A stretch of 64,000 nt of DNA from Rhodovulum sulfidophilum. GTDB lineage: Bacteria > Pseudomonadota > Alphaproteobacteria > Rhodobacterales > Rhodobacteraceae. The notes under the pieces are model-generated. The model searched no databases. It had not been told where the DNA came from and saw only the letters and a list, made by a program, of their open reading frames with translations. The stretch lies in contig QFPW01000002.1 in NCBI GenBank assembly GCA_003241785.1, positions 522,460 through 586,459 on the forward strand, written 5' to 3'. Shown here piece by piece: positions 17,424 through 25,778 of the stretch. Position numbers and translations under genes: made by a program. Positions within the stretch are counted from its first letter, which is position 1. Each line of letters opens with the position of its first letter.

Positions 17424-18601
17424 CACGCCTCCCGCGCGGCCGGCAGGCCGAGCAGCCGCCGCTTCTCCGCCTCGCTCAGGAAGTCCGCCGAGGTGATCCG
17501 CGACCAGAGCGCCTCGCGCTCCGCCGACAAGGCGGGCACGTTGTCCTCGTCGACGCGCAGCTGGAACGCGGCGCCGTAGAACGGCGGCAGCCATCCCGAC
17601 AGCGCCGCCAGCGTCTTCGCCACCATCGGCAGCACCGTCAGCCGGTAGAAGGCGCGATGCGCTTCCTGGTAGTTGGCATAGGTGTTGTCCCCCGGAAGCC
17701 CGAGCAGCATCGGCGGCACTCCGAAGGCGAGCGCGATGTCCCGCGCCGCCGCCTCCTTGGTCTTGTGGAACTCCATGTCCGAGGGCGAGAAGCCCATCGG
17801 CTTCCAGTCGAGCCCGCCCTCGAGCAGCATCGGACGCCCGGCGTTACGCGCGCCCTGATGGTTGCGCTCGATCTCATCGACGAGCCGGCTGTACTGGTCC
17901 GCGCCCAGCGCCCCCATCCCGTCCGCGCCGCGATAGACGATGGCGCCCGAGGGCCGCGCCGCGTTGTCGAGCAACCCCTTCGACCAGGCTCCGGCCGAAT
18001 TGTGCACGTCGATCGCGCTCGCCGCCGCGCGCAGCGGCGTTAGGCCATAGTGGTCGTCGGTCGGATGAAAGCTCCGCACGTGCAGGATCGGGGTGTGGTC
18101 CGCCCCCCGGGTGTCGAAGACATGCTTGCGCGCGCCGACCGTGTATTCGTAGGCGACCGGCCAGCCGTCGGCTCCCGGCACCACGCCCATCCGGTCGGAC
18201 CGAAGGCAGTAGAGCTCGCGCGGCCCGCCCGAGCCATGGCTGCCCGCCGCCTCGAGATAGCCGTCGCCGGTCAGGAGCAGGTTGCCATAGAACGCCTCGA
18301 ACAGCGCCCCGCCCCCCTGCCCCGGATTAGGCGCCGCGAGCAGGTCGAGGACCGGATGCGCCTCGAACCGGCGGTCGAGATCCTGCGCGACCACCGGCAC
18401 CGCCGCGGCGGCCTCGGCTATGAGCTTCACGCAGCGGTATCCGACCGGATTGTCGAGAAACCCGATCCGCGCCAGCGTCCCGGGGTCGCGCGCCGACCAC
18501 GCCGCCCGGCCCGCCCCCTGGAACGCGATCACGGGCGCCGCGGCCGAGGCCTTCTGCTCCGGAGCCTCCCGGCTCCGCGCGCGAAAGATTTGCAAGACCA
18601 T
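17423..18601 (-). CDS. GTA g3: portal protein
   Basis: A 392-residue HK97-family portal protein that forms the dodecameric DNA channel. Family stretches include NPVGYRCVKLIAEAAAAVP (about 51-69), GNLLLTGDGYLEA, HVRSFHPTDDHYGLTPL and GVPPMLLGLPGDNTYANYQEA. Start ATG at 18601, 55 bp behind the terminase stop. Full length. Confidence 0.96.
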   Translation of the reverse strand: MVLQIFRARSREAPEQKASAAAPVIAFQGAGRAAWSARDPGTLARIGFLDNPVGYRCVKLIAEAAAAVPVVAQDLDRRFEAHPVLDLLAAPNPGQGGGALFEAFYGNLLLTGDGYLEAAGSHGSGGPRELYCLRSDRMGVVPGADGWPVAYEYTVGARKHVFDTRGADHTPILHVRSFHPTDDHYGLTPLRAAASAIDVHNSAGAWSKGLLDNAARPSGAIVYRGADGMGALGADQYSRLVDEIERNHQGARNAGRPMLLEGGLDWKPMGFSPSDMEFHKTKEAAARDIALAFGVPPMLLGLPGDNTYANYQEAHRAFYRLTVLPMVAKTLAALSGWLPPFYGAAFQLRVDEDNVPALSAEREALWSRITSADFLSEAEKRRLLGLPAAREA

Positions 18602-18656
18602 GAAGTCCGCTCCCCGAATTGCATTCCGATATCGCTTGGTCGCCGTGCGCGCGCGA

Positions 18657-19994
18657 TCAGAGCCCGCGCACCCGCGGGTTCCGCCAGTCTCCCGCCGGGT
18701 CGATCATCAGCTCGGTCATCGCCCAGACCAGCGCGTCCACGCGATCCGGACTGCCGCGCCCGGTGAAGCCCGCGACGCTCATCGCCGTCATCTGGTCCTC
18801 GAGCGCCGGGAAGGCGCCGCGATGGCAGATCCGGCCCTGCTCGTAGAGCGCCGCGACCGGCTCGGCCCGCGCCGCCTTGCCCTTCGAGGCCCGCACGGCC
18901 CGGAACGGCACCAGCGGCGCGACCTGCCGGATCACCGTCTGCACCAGGTCGCCGCCCTGGTTCACCTCGGCGACCAGCCGGTCCGCGCCGAAGCGGTGGA
19001 ACAGCTCCACCGCCCGCTCGGCCCAGCCCGTCGGGGTCAGGCCGCGCACGCTGCCGTCATGGATCACCTCCGCGACCCAGTCGCCGGGCGATCCCGTGCG
19101 CTGGACCCCCGCGACGATGATGCCGCATTCGTCCGCGTCCTCGCCCGCGCTCACCGGCGGGTCGACCGCGACGACGATCCGCCCGAGATCGAGTGCCCGC
19201 GGCACCCGCGCGGCCTCCAGCATGTCCCAGGTCCAGAGCGCGCCTTCGACGTCGCTCAGCATCGCACCCTCGAGCTCCTGCCGCCCGAGCCGGCTCCCCG
19301 CGTAGCGCCGTGTCACCGTCTCGAGAAAGCTCTTCGCGAGATGCATCCGGTTCGCCTCGGTCGGCGCGTGGGTCACCGCCGTCTCGGCGTCGGCGAGCAG
19401 CGCGCGCAGCAGCGCGTTGTTCCGGGGCGTCGTCGTCACCAGCTGCCGGGGCCGCTCCCCAAGCCGAATCCCGAACTGCAGCATGTCCCATGTCGCCTGC
19501 CCCTTCGGCCATTTCGCGAGCTCGTCGCTCCAGGCGCAGTCGAATTGCGGCCCGCGCAGGCTTTCCGGATCGCTCGCCGAGAAGATCCGCGCCTCCGCCC
19601 CGTTCGGCCAGAGCAGTCGCCGGCGGGTCGCCTGCCACTCGGGTCGGCGGTCCGGCGGCGAGCAGCGCAGGATCCCCGACTCGCCGAACACCATCACGTC
19701 GCGCGCCTGGTCGAGCGTTTCCGCCACCAGCGCGATGCGCGCGCAGTCCCCGGGATCACCGGGGCGCGCGCCCTCGACGCGGGCGCGGATCCATTCCGCG
19801 CCCGCGCGTGTCTTGCCCGCGCCGCGCCCGCCCAGGATCACCCAGGTCGTCCAGTCGCCCTCGGGCGGCAACTGGTGTCCCGCCAGCGCCCAGTGCTCGA
19901 AGAGCCAGGGCAGGGCGGCGACCGCGTTGGGCGACAGACCGTCGAGGAAACGGTCGCGCTCAGCCGCGCTCAGACCAGCGAGCAAGTCGCGCAA
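18657..19994 (-). CDS. GTA g2: terminase large subunit
   Basis: The ATPase/nuclease motor that packages cellular DNA into GTA heads. Walker A is GGRGAGKT, the Walker B region is CAWSDELAKW, and nuclease acidic residues lie in VVAVDPP and DADECGII, with a later one in DRVDALVWAM. The frame is open upstream and no ATG is available. The TTG at 19994 (GGAG four bases upstream, just before the family-like RDLLAGLSAAERDRF) gives 445 residues. A TTG at 20063 would give 468 residues but a 104-bp overlap with g1. The gene is certain; the start is not. Confidence 0.93.
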   Translation of the reverse strand: MRDLLAGLSAAERDRFLDGLSPNAVAALPWLFEHWALAGHQLPPEGDWTTWVILGGRGAGKTRAGAEWIRARVEGARPGDPGDCARIALVAETLDQARDVMVFGESGILRCSPPDRRPEWQATRRRLLWPNGAEARIFSASDPESLRGPQFDCAWSDELAKWPKGQATWDMLQFGIRLGERPRQLVTTTPRNNALLRALLADAETAVTHAPTEANRMHLAKSFLETVTRRYAGSRLGRQELEGAMLSDVEGALWTWDMLEAARVPRALDLGRIVVAVDPPVSAGEDADECGIIVAGVQRTGSPGDWVAEVIHDGSVRGLTPTGWAERAVELFHRFGADRLVAEVNQGGDLVQTVIRQVAPLVPFRAVRASKGKAARAEPVAALYEQGRICHRGAFPALEDQMTAMSVAGFTGRGSPDRVDALVWAMTELMIDPAGDWRNPRVRGL

Positions 19995-20268
19995 GGATCT
20001 CCGCGCGCGCGGCGTCAAGGTCGAGCTCTCCGCCCGCCCCGTCGGTTCTGCTTCGTTCGCCAAGACCCGCCTCGATCTCGAGAACGGCGCGCAGGGCGGC
20101 CCGATGCGCCTGGATCAGGGCCTCGTTCCGCCTGCCGCCGCCGGGGTCCTCCCCGTCGATCTCCCGTGCGATCCGCCCGTGAAGCGCCACGGAGAGATCA
20201 CGGTACAATTCCCGCGCACGCGCGAGCAGATCGCCCGGCGCCGCCAATTCGTCAGCTGAGAATGTCAT
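19960..20268 (-). CDS. GTA g1: terminase small subunit-like protein
   Basis: A 102-residue mainly helical, charged protein (LLARARELYRDLSVALHGRIARE; NEALIQAHRAALRAVLEIEAGLG) at the position of GTA g1, which was recognised as the small terminase. It overlaps g2 by about 35 bp or more. It is the first gene behind the GTA promoter region. The Shine-Dalgarno upstream of the ATG is weak, so expression may depend on leader structure. Confidence 0.85.
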   Translation of the reverse strand: MTFSADELAAPGDLLARARELYRDLSVALHGRIAREIDGEDPGGGRRNEALIQAHRAALRAVLEIEAGLGERSRTDGAGGELDLDAARAEILARLARWSERG

Positions 20269-20302
20269 GTGATGGTCGCCCTGGCTGCTCCGCCCGGGCC
20301 AG

Positions 20303-20340
20303 AAACACAAAGGCGGGCCGCGCCCTAAGGCACGCCCGCC
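20303..20340 (-). terminator. Terminator-like hairpin in the GTA leader
   Basis: On the minus strand GGCGGGC and GCCCGCC form a 7-bp stem. A small inner hairpin (GCC, TTAG, GGC) lies inside it, and the stem is followed by TTTGTGTTT. The hairpin lies after the candidate promoter at 20367-20395 and 35 bp before the g1 start. It could terminate mltG read-through, act as an attenuator of the GTA operon, or both. Confidence 0.6.
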
Positions 20341-20359
20341 GTCGCATCTCTACCAGCTT

Positions 20360-20381
20360 GCCCGAAGGTATACCTTAGGGC
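20360..20381. promoter_or_regulatory. 22-bp near-perfect palindrome over the GTA promoter -10 (candidate operator)
   Basis: On the minus strand the half GCCCTAAGGTA is followed by TACCTTCGGGC; ten of eleven positions pair. The centre, AAGGTATACCTT, is a perfect 12-bp palindrome and includes the -10 hexamer. Half of it recurs as an exact 10-bp inverted copy in the leader (CGCCCTAAGG on the plus strand at 20321-20330; its inverse at 20373-20382). A repressor bound here would block RNA polymerase. Confidence 0.6.
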
Positions 20382-20395
20382 GTCCTGTCTGTCAA
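20367..20395 (-). promoter_or_regulatory. Near-consensus sigma-70-type promoter for the GTA cluster
   Basis: TTGACA (20390-20395), 17-bp spacer, TATACC (20367-20372), read on the minus strand. It lies in the 157-bp gap between mltG and g1, so the expected start of transcription is near 20360. This is the best promoter match in the window and is unusual for a cluster normally silent in most cells, which fits strong repression through the overlapping palindrome. Confidence 0.65.
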
Positions 20396-20425
20396 CCCCT
20401 AAATCTGAGGTTGCAAAAAACACCG

Positions 20426-21445
20426 CTACTGGCTGGCCGCCGCGTCGTTCTCCTGCTGGACGCGGCGCTGGTCCGCCTCGATCCGCCGCCAGGCGGCGAC
20501 GTTGCGGTTGTGCTCGCTCAGGGTCGCCGCGAAGGCATGGCCGCCCGTTCCGTCCGCGACGAAATAGAGCATCTCGCCATCGGCGGGATTCGCCGTGGCC
20601 TCGATCGCCTGCCGGCCTGGGTTGGCGATCGGCGTCGGCGGCAGGCCCGCGATCACATAGGTGTTGTAGGGCGTCGGCCGGCTGAGCTCGCTCGCCCGCA
20701 GCCCGCGGCCCAGCACCTCCTTGCCCATCGTCAGCCCGTAGATCACCGTCGGGTCCGTCTGCAGCCGCATCCCGCGCTTCAGCCGGTTCTCGAACACCGA
20801 GGCGACCATCGGCCGCTCCTCGGGCTGACCGGTCTCCTTCTCGACGATCGAGGCAAGCGTCAGCAGCTCCTCGGGCGTGTTGATCGGCAGCCCCTGCTTG
20901 CGGTTCGCCCAGGCCTCGGCGACGATACGCTCCTGCTCGGTCCGCATCCGGTCGATCAGCGACTGCCGGGTATCGCCCCGCTGGAAATCATAGCCCGCCG
21001 GGGCGAGCCAGCCTTCGGGCGGCACCTCGGCGATCTCGCCGCTCAGGTCGTCATGGTCGTTCAGCATCTGCACGACCTGCCAGCTGGTCCAGCCCTCGGG
21101 CACGATGACCTGGCGCAGCACGTTGCCACCCCGGTTCATCAGGGCCAGGATGTCGCGCACCGACGCTCCCGCCGGGATCTGATACTCGCCGTAGCGGAGG
21201 CCCTGGTCCTGCTTCGTGTAGCGCGCCGCCACGCGGAACAGCGCCGCGTCGCTGATCGCACCGCCGTCCTCGAGCTTGCGCGCGACGCTTGCGAGCCCTT
21301 CGCCGCGGTCGACCTCCATCACCAGAGGCTCGGCCAGCGGCCCGGGCGCCTCGTATTGCCGCTGTCCCCAGACGATCACGCCGAACAACAGCGCGAGCGC
21401 CACGATCAGGATGGTCAGGGCATTGGCGGCGATATTCCGGAACAT
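20426..21445 (-). CDS. mltG: Endolytic murein transglycosylase MltG (YceG)
   Basis: Inner-membrane enzyme that cuts nascent peptidoglycan strands and so sets glycan length. It has one N-terminal membrane segment (about residues 7-27) followed by a LysM-like region and the YceG domain. The catalytic Glu is in ASIVEKETGQPEER (about 218). The C-terminal part has the usual LPPTPIANPG and LYFVADGTGGHAF motifs. Length 339, normal. Lies 9 bp behind fabF on the same strand and directly upstream of the GTA promoter region. The same neighbourhood is conserved in Rhodobacterales as far as I recall. Confidence 0.97.
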   Translation of the reverse strand: MFRNIAANALTILIVALALLFGVIVWGQRQYEAPGPLAEPLVMEVDRGEGLASVARKLEDGGAISDAALFRVAARYTKQDQGLRYGEYQIPAGASVRDILALMNRGGNVLRQVIVPEGWTSWQVVQMLNDHDDLSGEIAEVPPEGWLAPAGYDFQRGDTRQSLIDRMRTEQERIVAEAWANRKQGLPINTPEELLTLASIVEKETGQPEERPMVASVFENRLKRGMRLQTDPTVIYGLTMGKEVLGRGLRASELSRPTPYNTYVIAGLPPTPIANPGRQAIEATANPADGEMLYFVADGTGGHAFAATLSEHNRNVAAWRRIEADQRRVQQENDAAASQ

Positions 21446-21454
21446 GCGCCGAGC

Positions 21455-22723
21455 CTACACCAATCGGCGCAGGACGAGCGAGGCATTGGTGCCCCCGAAA
21501 CCAAACGAATTCGAGAGCGCGACGTTGATCTCGCGCTCGACCGCCGCCTTGGGCGCCAGATCGATCGGCGTCTCGACGCTCGGGTTGTCGAGATTCAGCG
21601 TCGGCGGCGCCACCTGATCGCGCAGCGCGAGAACGCAGAAGATCGCCTCGATCGCGCCCGCCGCGCCGAGCAGATGCCCGGTCGCCGACTTGGTCGAGGA
21701 CATCGTCACCTTGCTCGCCGCGTTCCCCAGCAACCGCGCCACCGCGCCGAGCTCGATCTCGTCGCCGAGCGGGGTGGAGGTGCCATGCGCGTTGACATAA
21801 TCGACGTCCGCCGCCACGAGCCCGGCGTCGCGCAGGGCCGCGGCCATCGCGCGGTAGCCCCCGTCGCCGTCCGGCGCCGGCGAGGTGATGTGATAGGCGT
21901 CGCCCGAAAGGCCATAACCGACCACCTCGGCGTAGATCTTGGCGCCGCGCGCCTTCGCGTGCTCGTATTCCTCGAGAACGACGACCCCGGCCCCCTCGCC
22001 CATGACGAAGCCGTCGCGGTCCCTGTCATAGGGCCGGCTCGCCTTCTCCGGCTCCTCGTTGAAGGCGGTCGACAGCGCCTTGCAGGCCGCGAAGCCGGCG
22101 ATCCCGATCTCGCAGATCGCGGCCTCCGCGCCGCCGGCGATCATCACGTCGGCGTCGCCGTACTTGATCATCCGCGCCCCGTCGCCGATCGCATGCGCGC
22201 CGGTCGAGCAGGCGGTGACCACCGAATGGTTCGGCCCCTTGAATCCGTAGCGGATCGAGACCTGGCCCGAGCAGAGGTTGATCAGGCTGCCGGGGATGAA
22301 GAACGGCGACACGCGCCGCGGCCCCTTCTCCTTCAGCGTGATCGCGGTCTCGGCGATGTTCTCGAGACCGCCGATGCCCGAGCCGATGATGACGCCGGTG
22401 CGCTCGCGCTCGGTCTCGTCCTCGGGCGTCCAGCCCGCGTCCTCGACCGCCTGCTGCGCGGCGGCCATCGCATAGAGGATGAAATCCCCGACCTTGCGCT
22501 GGTCCTTGGGCTGCATCCAGTCGTCCGGATTGAACGTGCCGTCGGACCCGTCGCCGCGCGGGATCTCGCAGGCGATGTCGCAGGCGAGGTGGCTCGCGTC
22601 GAACCGGGTGATCTTGCCGGCGCCGGACTGGCCGGCGATCAGCCGCGTCCAGGTCTCCTCCACGCCGCAGGCCAGGGGCGAGACCAGGCCAAGTCCGGTG
22701 ATAACCACGCGCCGCTTCGTCAT
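21455..22723 (-). CDS. fabF: Beta-ketoacyl-[ACP] synthase II
   Basis: Condensing enzyme of type II fatty-acid elongation. The catalytic Cys is in VVTACSTGAHAIGDG (about residue 170), the His residues in NAHGTSTPLGDE and KSATGHLLGAAGA, and the C-terminal Gly-rich loop is NSFGFGGTNAS. The start is the ATG of MTKRRVVITGLGLVSPL; the frame runs further upstream without homology. 422 residues, as expected. Separated from acpP by a terminator, so it likely has its own promoter in 22724-22890. Confidence 0.98.
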   Translation of the reverse strand: MTKRRVVITGLGLVSPLACGVEETWTRLIAGQSGAGKITRFDASHLACDIACEIPRGDGSDGTFNPDDWMQPKDQRKVGDFILYAMAAAQQAVEDAGWTPEDETERERTGVIIGSGIGGLENIAETAITLKEKGPRRVSPFFIPGSLINLCSGQVSIRYGFKGPNHSVVTACSTGAHAIGDGARMIKYGDADVMIAGGAEAAICEIGIAGFAACKALSTAFNEEPEKASRPYDRDRDGFVMGEGAGVVVLEEYEHAKARGAKIYAEVVGYGLSGDAYHITSPAPDGDGGYRAMAAALRDAGLVAADVDYVNAHGTSTPLGDEIELGAVARLLGNAASKVTMSSTKSATGHLLGAAGAIEAIFCVLALRDQVAPPTLNLDNPSVETPIDLAPKAAVEREINVALSNSFGFGGTNASLVLRRLV

Positions 22724-22890
22724 TTTCACGCCCCCTTCTCGCTTTCGCGACCCTTTATCCCGAAGCCCGCGAGGCGACAAGCCCGACGCCCGGATGTCAT
22801 GGAGAAGCGGACCGCCGGTCCTCCGGGCGGGCCCGCCCCCCCCGGCGTCCGCCAGGAAGATGCCGGGGCGCGGCACATTCCGCGCGCGGC

Positions 22891-22928
22891 TGAAAACGAA
22901 AGCGGCGCCCGATTTCCCGGGCGCCGCT
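22891..22928 (-). terminator. Rho-independent terminator behind acpP
   Basis: On the minus strand an 11-bp perfect stem (AGCGGCGCCCG and its complement, arms 22901-22911 and 22918-22928) with a six-base loop is followed by TTCGTTTT. It lies 24 bp after the acpP stop and separates acpP from fabF. Confidence 0.88.
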
Positions 22929-22951
22929 CGAAACTCTTCCGGATCGTCGGA

Positions 22952-23185
22952 TCAGGAATTGGCCGTGATGAACTTCACCGCGTCGCCATAGGTCTGGATC
23001 GTCTCGGCCGCGTCGTCCGGAATCTCGATGCCGAACTCCTCCTCGAACGCCATCACGAGCTCGACCGTGTCGAGGCTGTCCGCGCCGAGGTCGTCGATGA
23101 AGGAAGCGTTGTCGGTGACCTTCGCCTCGTCAACGTTCAGATGCTCCACGACGATCTTTTTGACGCGCTCTGCGATATCGCTCAT
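22952..23185 (-). CDS. acpP: Acyl carrier protein
   Basis: A 77-residue acidic carrier of fatty-acid intermediates. The phosphopantetheine attachment Ser is in GADSLDTVEL (about residue 37). The sequence is near identical in style to other proteobacterial AcpP proteins. It has its own strong terminator downstream and a candidate promoter upstream (23297-23324), consistent with very high expression independent of fabG and fabF. Confidence 0.98.
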   Translation of the reverse strand: MSDIAERVKKIVVEHLNVDEAKVTDNASFIDDLGADSLDTVELVMAFEEEFGIEIPDDAAETIQTYGDAVKFITANS

Positions 23186-23296
23186 TGTCTCTTCCTCTTT
23201 GGATCCCGGTCCGGGACTCTCAATCCATTGTTCATCCGGCCTCGGGCCACCGCGCGGGTCCGCTCTGCTCCGAAAGTCGGGTACAGCCCGTCGCGC

Positions 23297-23324
23297 GCTA
23301 TACCATAACCGTGAGCGGCCGCAA
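23297..23324 (-). promoter_or_regulatory. Candidate acpP promoter
   Basis: On the minus strand TTGCGG (23319-23324), 16-bp spacer, TATAGC (23297-23302), in the 176-bp gap between fabG and acpP. The area is locally AT-richer than its surroundings. Pattern match only. Confidence 0.45.
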
Positions 23325-23361
23325 ATGTTAATGCGGGACGCCCCGAGCGGCCCCGGCCGGC

Positions 23362-24099
23362 TCAGATCATCGCCATTCCGCCATTGACATGAAGGGTTTG
23401 CCCGGTGACGTAGCCACCTTCCGCGGAGGCGAGGTAGACGACCGCCGCGGCGATCTCCTCCGCGCTTCCCATCCGCCCGGCCGGGATCTGCGTGAGGATC
23501 CGCGCCCGCTGCTCCTCGTTCAGCGCGTCCGTCATCGCCGTCGCGATGAAGCCCGGTGCCACGCAGTTCACCGTCACGCCCCGGCTCGCCACCTCCTGCG
23601 CGAGGCTCTTCGACATGCCGATCACGCCCGCCTTGCTCGCCGCGTAATTCGCCTGGCCCGGGTTCCCGGTCACGCCGACGACCGAGCTGATGTTGATGAT
23701 CCGCCCCCAGCGCGCCTTCATCATGCCGCGCAGCGCGCCCCGCGAGAGCTTCATGACGCTCGTGAGGTTGACCGCGATCACCGTCGCCCAGTCCTCGTCC
23801 GACATGCGCATGAAAAGCTGGTCGCGGGTGATCCCGGCGTTGTTGACGAGAATGTCGAGCCCGCCCAGCGCCTCGGTCGCCCGCTTCGGCAGCGCGTCGA
23901 CCGCCTCGGGATCGGAGAGATCGCAGGGCACCACGACCGCCCCGCCGCCCAGCTCCGCCGCGAGCGCCTCGAGCGGCGCGACCCGCGTCCCGGAAAGCGC
24001 CACCCTGGCGCCCCGGGCCGCCAGCGCGCGCGCGACCGCGCCGCCGATCCCGCCCGACGCGCCGGTCACCAGCGCGCATTTGCCCGTCAGATCAAACAT
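23362..24099 (-). CDS. fabG: 3-oxoacyl-[ACP] reductase
   Basis: NADPH-dependent reductase of fatty-acid elongation, SDR fold. TGASGGIGGAVA cofactor loop (about 13-24), NNAG (about 87), catalytic Ser in NISSVVGVTGNPGQ, Tyr and Lys in NYAASKAGV, and the C-terminal GGYVTGQTLHVNGGMAM typical of FabG. 245 residues. 12 bp behind fabD, so fabD-fabG form one transcript. Confidence 0.98.
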   Translation of the reverse strand: MFDLTGKCALVTGASGGIGGAVARALAARGARVALSGTRVAPLEALAAELGGGAVVVPCDLSDPEAVDALPKRATEALGGLDILVNNAGITRDQLFMRMSDEDWATVIAVNLTSVMKLSRGALRGMMKARWGRIINISSVVGVTGNPGQANYAASKAGVIGMSKSLAQEVASRGVTVNCVAPGFIATAMTDALNEEQRARILTQIPAGRMGSAEEIAAAVVYLASAEGGYVTGQTLHVNGGMAMI

Positions 24100-24111
24100 G
24101 TCTCTTCTCCC

Positions 24112-25050
24112 TCAGGCCTCGGCGCCCGCCAGCGCGGCGACATCCGCCGGGCCGTTGACCGCGCGGAGCGCGACGTTCTTGGCGATGCGCCGGATCATCC
24201 CGCTCAACGCCTTGCCGGCACCGATCTCGACCATTTCCCCGACGCCCTGCCCGGCCATCCAGAGCACGCTCTCGCGCCAGCGGACCCGGCCCGTCACCTG
24301 CGCCACGAGGAGCCGCCGGATCTCGTCCGGATCGCTGACCGCCTCGGCGATCACGTTCGCGACCAAAGGCACCGCCGGCGCCTTGATCTCGGTTCCGGCG
24401 AGCGCGGCTCGCATCGTCTCGGCCGCCGGCGCCATCAGCGCGCAATGGAAGGGCGCGCTCACGGGCAGGAGCAGCGCCCGCTTCGCGCCCTTCGCCTTGG
24501 CGATCTCCACCGCCCGCTCGACCGCGGCCCTTGTCCCCGAGACCACGACCTGCGCCGGATCGTTGTCGTTCGCGGCCTCGCAAACCGCGCCCTCGGCCGC
24601 CTCCGCCGCCACCGCCTCGGCGGTCGCGAGATCGAGCCCGAGCAGCGCCGCCATCGCCCCTTCGCCGACCGGCACCGCCGCCTGCATCGCGCTCCCGCGC
24701 AGGCGCAGGAGGCGCGCCGCGTCCGTCACGCTGAGCGCGCCGGCGGCCGCCAGCGCCGAATATTCTCCAAGCGAATGCCCGGCGACGAAGGCGGCGTTCT
24801 CGATGCCGAAACCCTCGGTCTCCATCGCCCGGAACGCCGCGAGCGAGGTCGCCATCAGTGCGGGCTGCGCGTTCGCGGTCAGCGTCAACTCGGCGATGTC
24901 GCCGTCCCAGATCACCGCCGAGAGCTTCTCGCCCAGCGCCGCGTCGACCTCCTCGAACACCGCCGCCGCCGCCGGATAGGCGTCCGCGAGATCCTTGCCC
25001 ATGCCGATCACCTGGGCGCCCTGCCCAGGAAAGACGAACGCCCGTTTCAT
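24112..25050 (-). CDS. fabD: Malonyl-CoA:ACP transacylase
   Basis: Loads malonyl groups onto ACP. FPGQGAQVIGMG at the start, nucleophile Ser in GHSLGEYSALAAAG (about residue 92), catalytic His in SAPFHCALM, and the Gln-containing motif VANVIAEAV nearby. 312 residues, normal. First gene of the fabD-fabG unit. Confidence 0.98.
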   Translation of the reverse strand: MKRAFVFPGQGAQVIGMGKDLADAYPAAAAVFEEVDAALGEKLSAVIWDGDIAELTLTANAQPALMATSLAAFRAMETEGFGIENAAFVAGHSLGEYSALAAAGALSVTDAARLLRLRGSAMQAAVPVGEGAMAALLGLDLATAEAVAAEAAEGAVCEAANDNDPAQVVVSGTRAAVERAVEIAKAKGAKRALLLPVSAPFHCALMAPAAETMRAALAGTEIKAPAVPLVANVIAEAVSDPDEIRRLLVAQVTGRVRWRESVLWMAGQGVGEMVEIGAGKALSGMIRRIAKNVALRAVNGPADVAALAGAEA

Positions 25051-25161
25051 CGCCGGTCCCCCCGATGTTCCGCCGCCTGACTAGCGCCCGCTCACCCACG
25101 CGTCCACCCCGTAGGGTGGGCGATTCCGCCTACCACGCTCTTCTCCCCCGAGGCGCCCCGC

Positions 25162-25638
25162 TCAGAACGCGAGCGCCCCGCCCTCCTTCACCTCCTTCAT
25201 CACGAAGAACGTCCGCGTCTGCCGCACGCCCGGCAGCGCGATCAGCGCCTCGGCGTGAAGCTTGTTGAAATCCGCCATGTCGCGCGCCCGTATCTTCAGC
25301 AGGTAATCGAAATCGCCGGCGACGAGGTGACAGTCGAGCACCACCGGCAGCGCCAGCACCGCCGCTTCGAAGGCCGCGAAACTCTCCGGCGTCGAACGAT
25401 CCAGCACCACGCCGACAAGCACCGCGGTCCCGAGCCCGACCCGCTCCGGCGCGATCTCCGCGCGCACGCCGCGCACGATCCCCGCCTCGATCAGCCGCCG
25501 CGTCCGCCGGTGGCAGGTCGCGGGGCTCACGCTGATCCGCTCCGCCAGCTCGGCGTTCGACATCCGCCCATCCGCCTGCAGCAGGCGCAAAAGCCGCAGG
25601 TCGATTCGGTCCAGCTCGCCCTCGGAAGATTCTTTCAT
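25162..25638 (-). CDS. Lrp/AsnC-family transcriptional regulator, probably controlling acdS
   Basis: A 158-residue Lrp/AsnC protein. The N-terminal helix-turn-helix is LDRIDLRLLRLLQADGRMSNAELAERISVS written in the usual spacing (about 11-60), followed by the ligand-binding RAM domain (HLVAGDFDYLLKIRARDMADF). It starts at ATG 25638; a GTG three codons further upstream lacks a ribosome site. It is divergent from the ACC deaminase gene, the same arrangement as acdR-acdS in plant-associated proteobacteria, so it is a good AcdR candidate by context. TGTATACA, an 8-bp palindrome at 25658-25665, lies in the shared promoter region. Confidence 0.88.
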   Translation of the reverse strand: MKESSEGELDRIDLRLLRLLQADGRMSNAELAERISVSPATCHRRTRRLIEAGIVRGVRAEIAPERVGLGTAVLVGVVLDRSTPESFAAFEAAVLALPVVLDCHLVAGDFDYLLKIRARDMADFNKLHAEALIALPGVRQTRTFFVMKEVKEGGALAF

Positions 25639-25778
25639 TCTGTCCACAGTTTTGATCTGTATACACCGTCAGTAGCGCATTCTATGCGAGGACACTGCAT
25701 TCAAGCGCCTCAGATTGAAAGCACCCATCGCCGCTGCCGTGTTAGTCGGACCGGGACCCTTTCGACACGGAGCCCCCG

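Noticed and set aside
5672..20268. An integrated siphovirus prophage
   Set aside because: Head and tail genes are complete, but there is no integrase, repressor, replication, lysis or attachment site. The gene order and small accessory genes (g3.5, rcc01693-like, g15 TIM-barrel) are those of a GTA, and its location behind mltG fits the conserved GTA locus.
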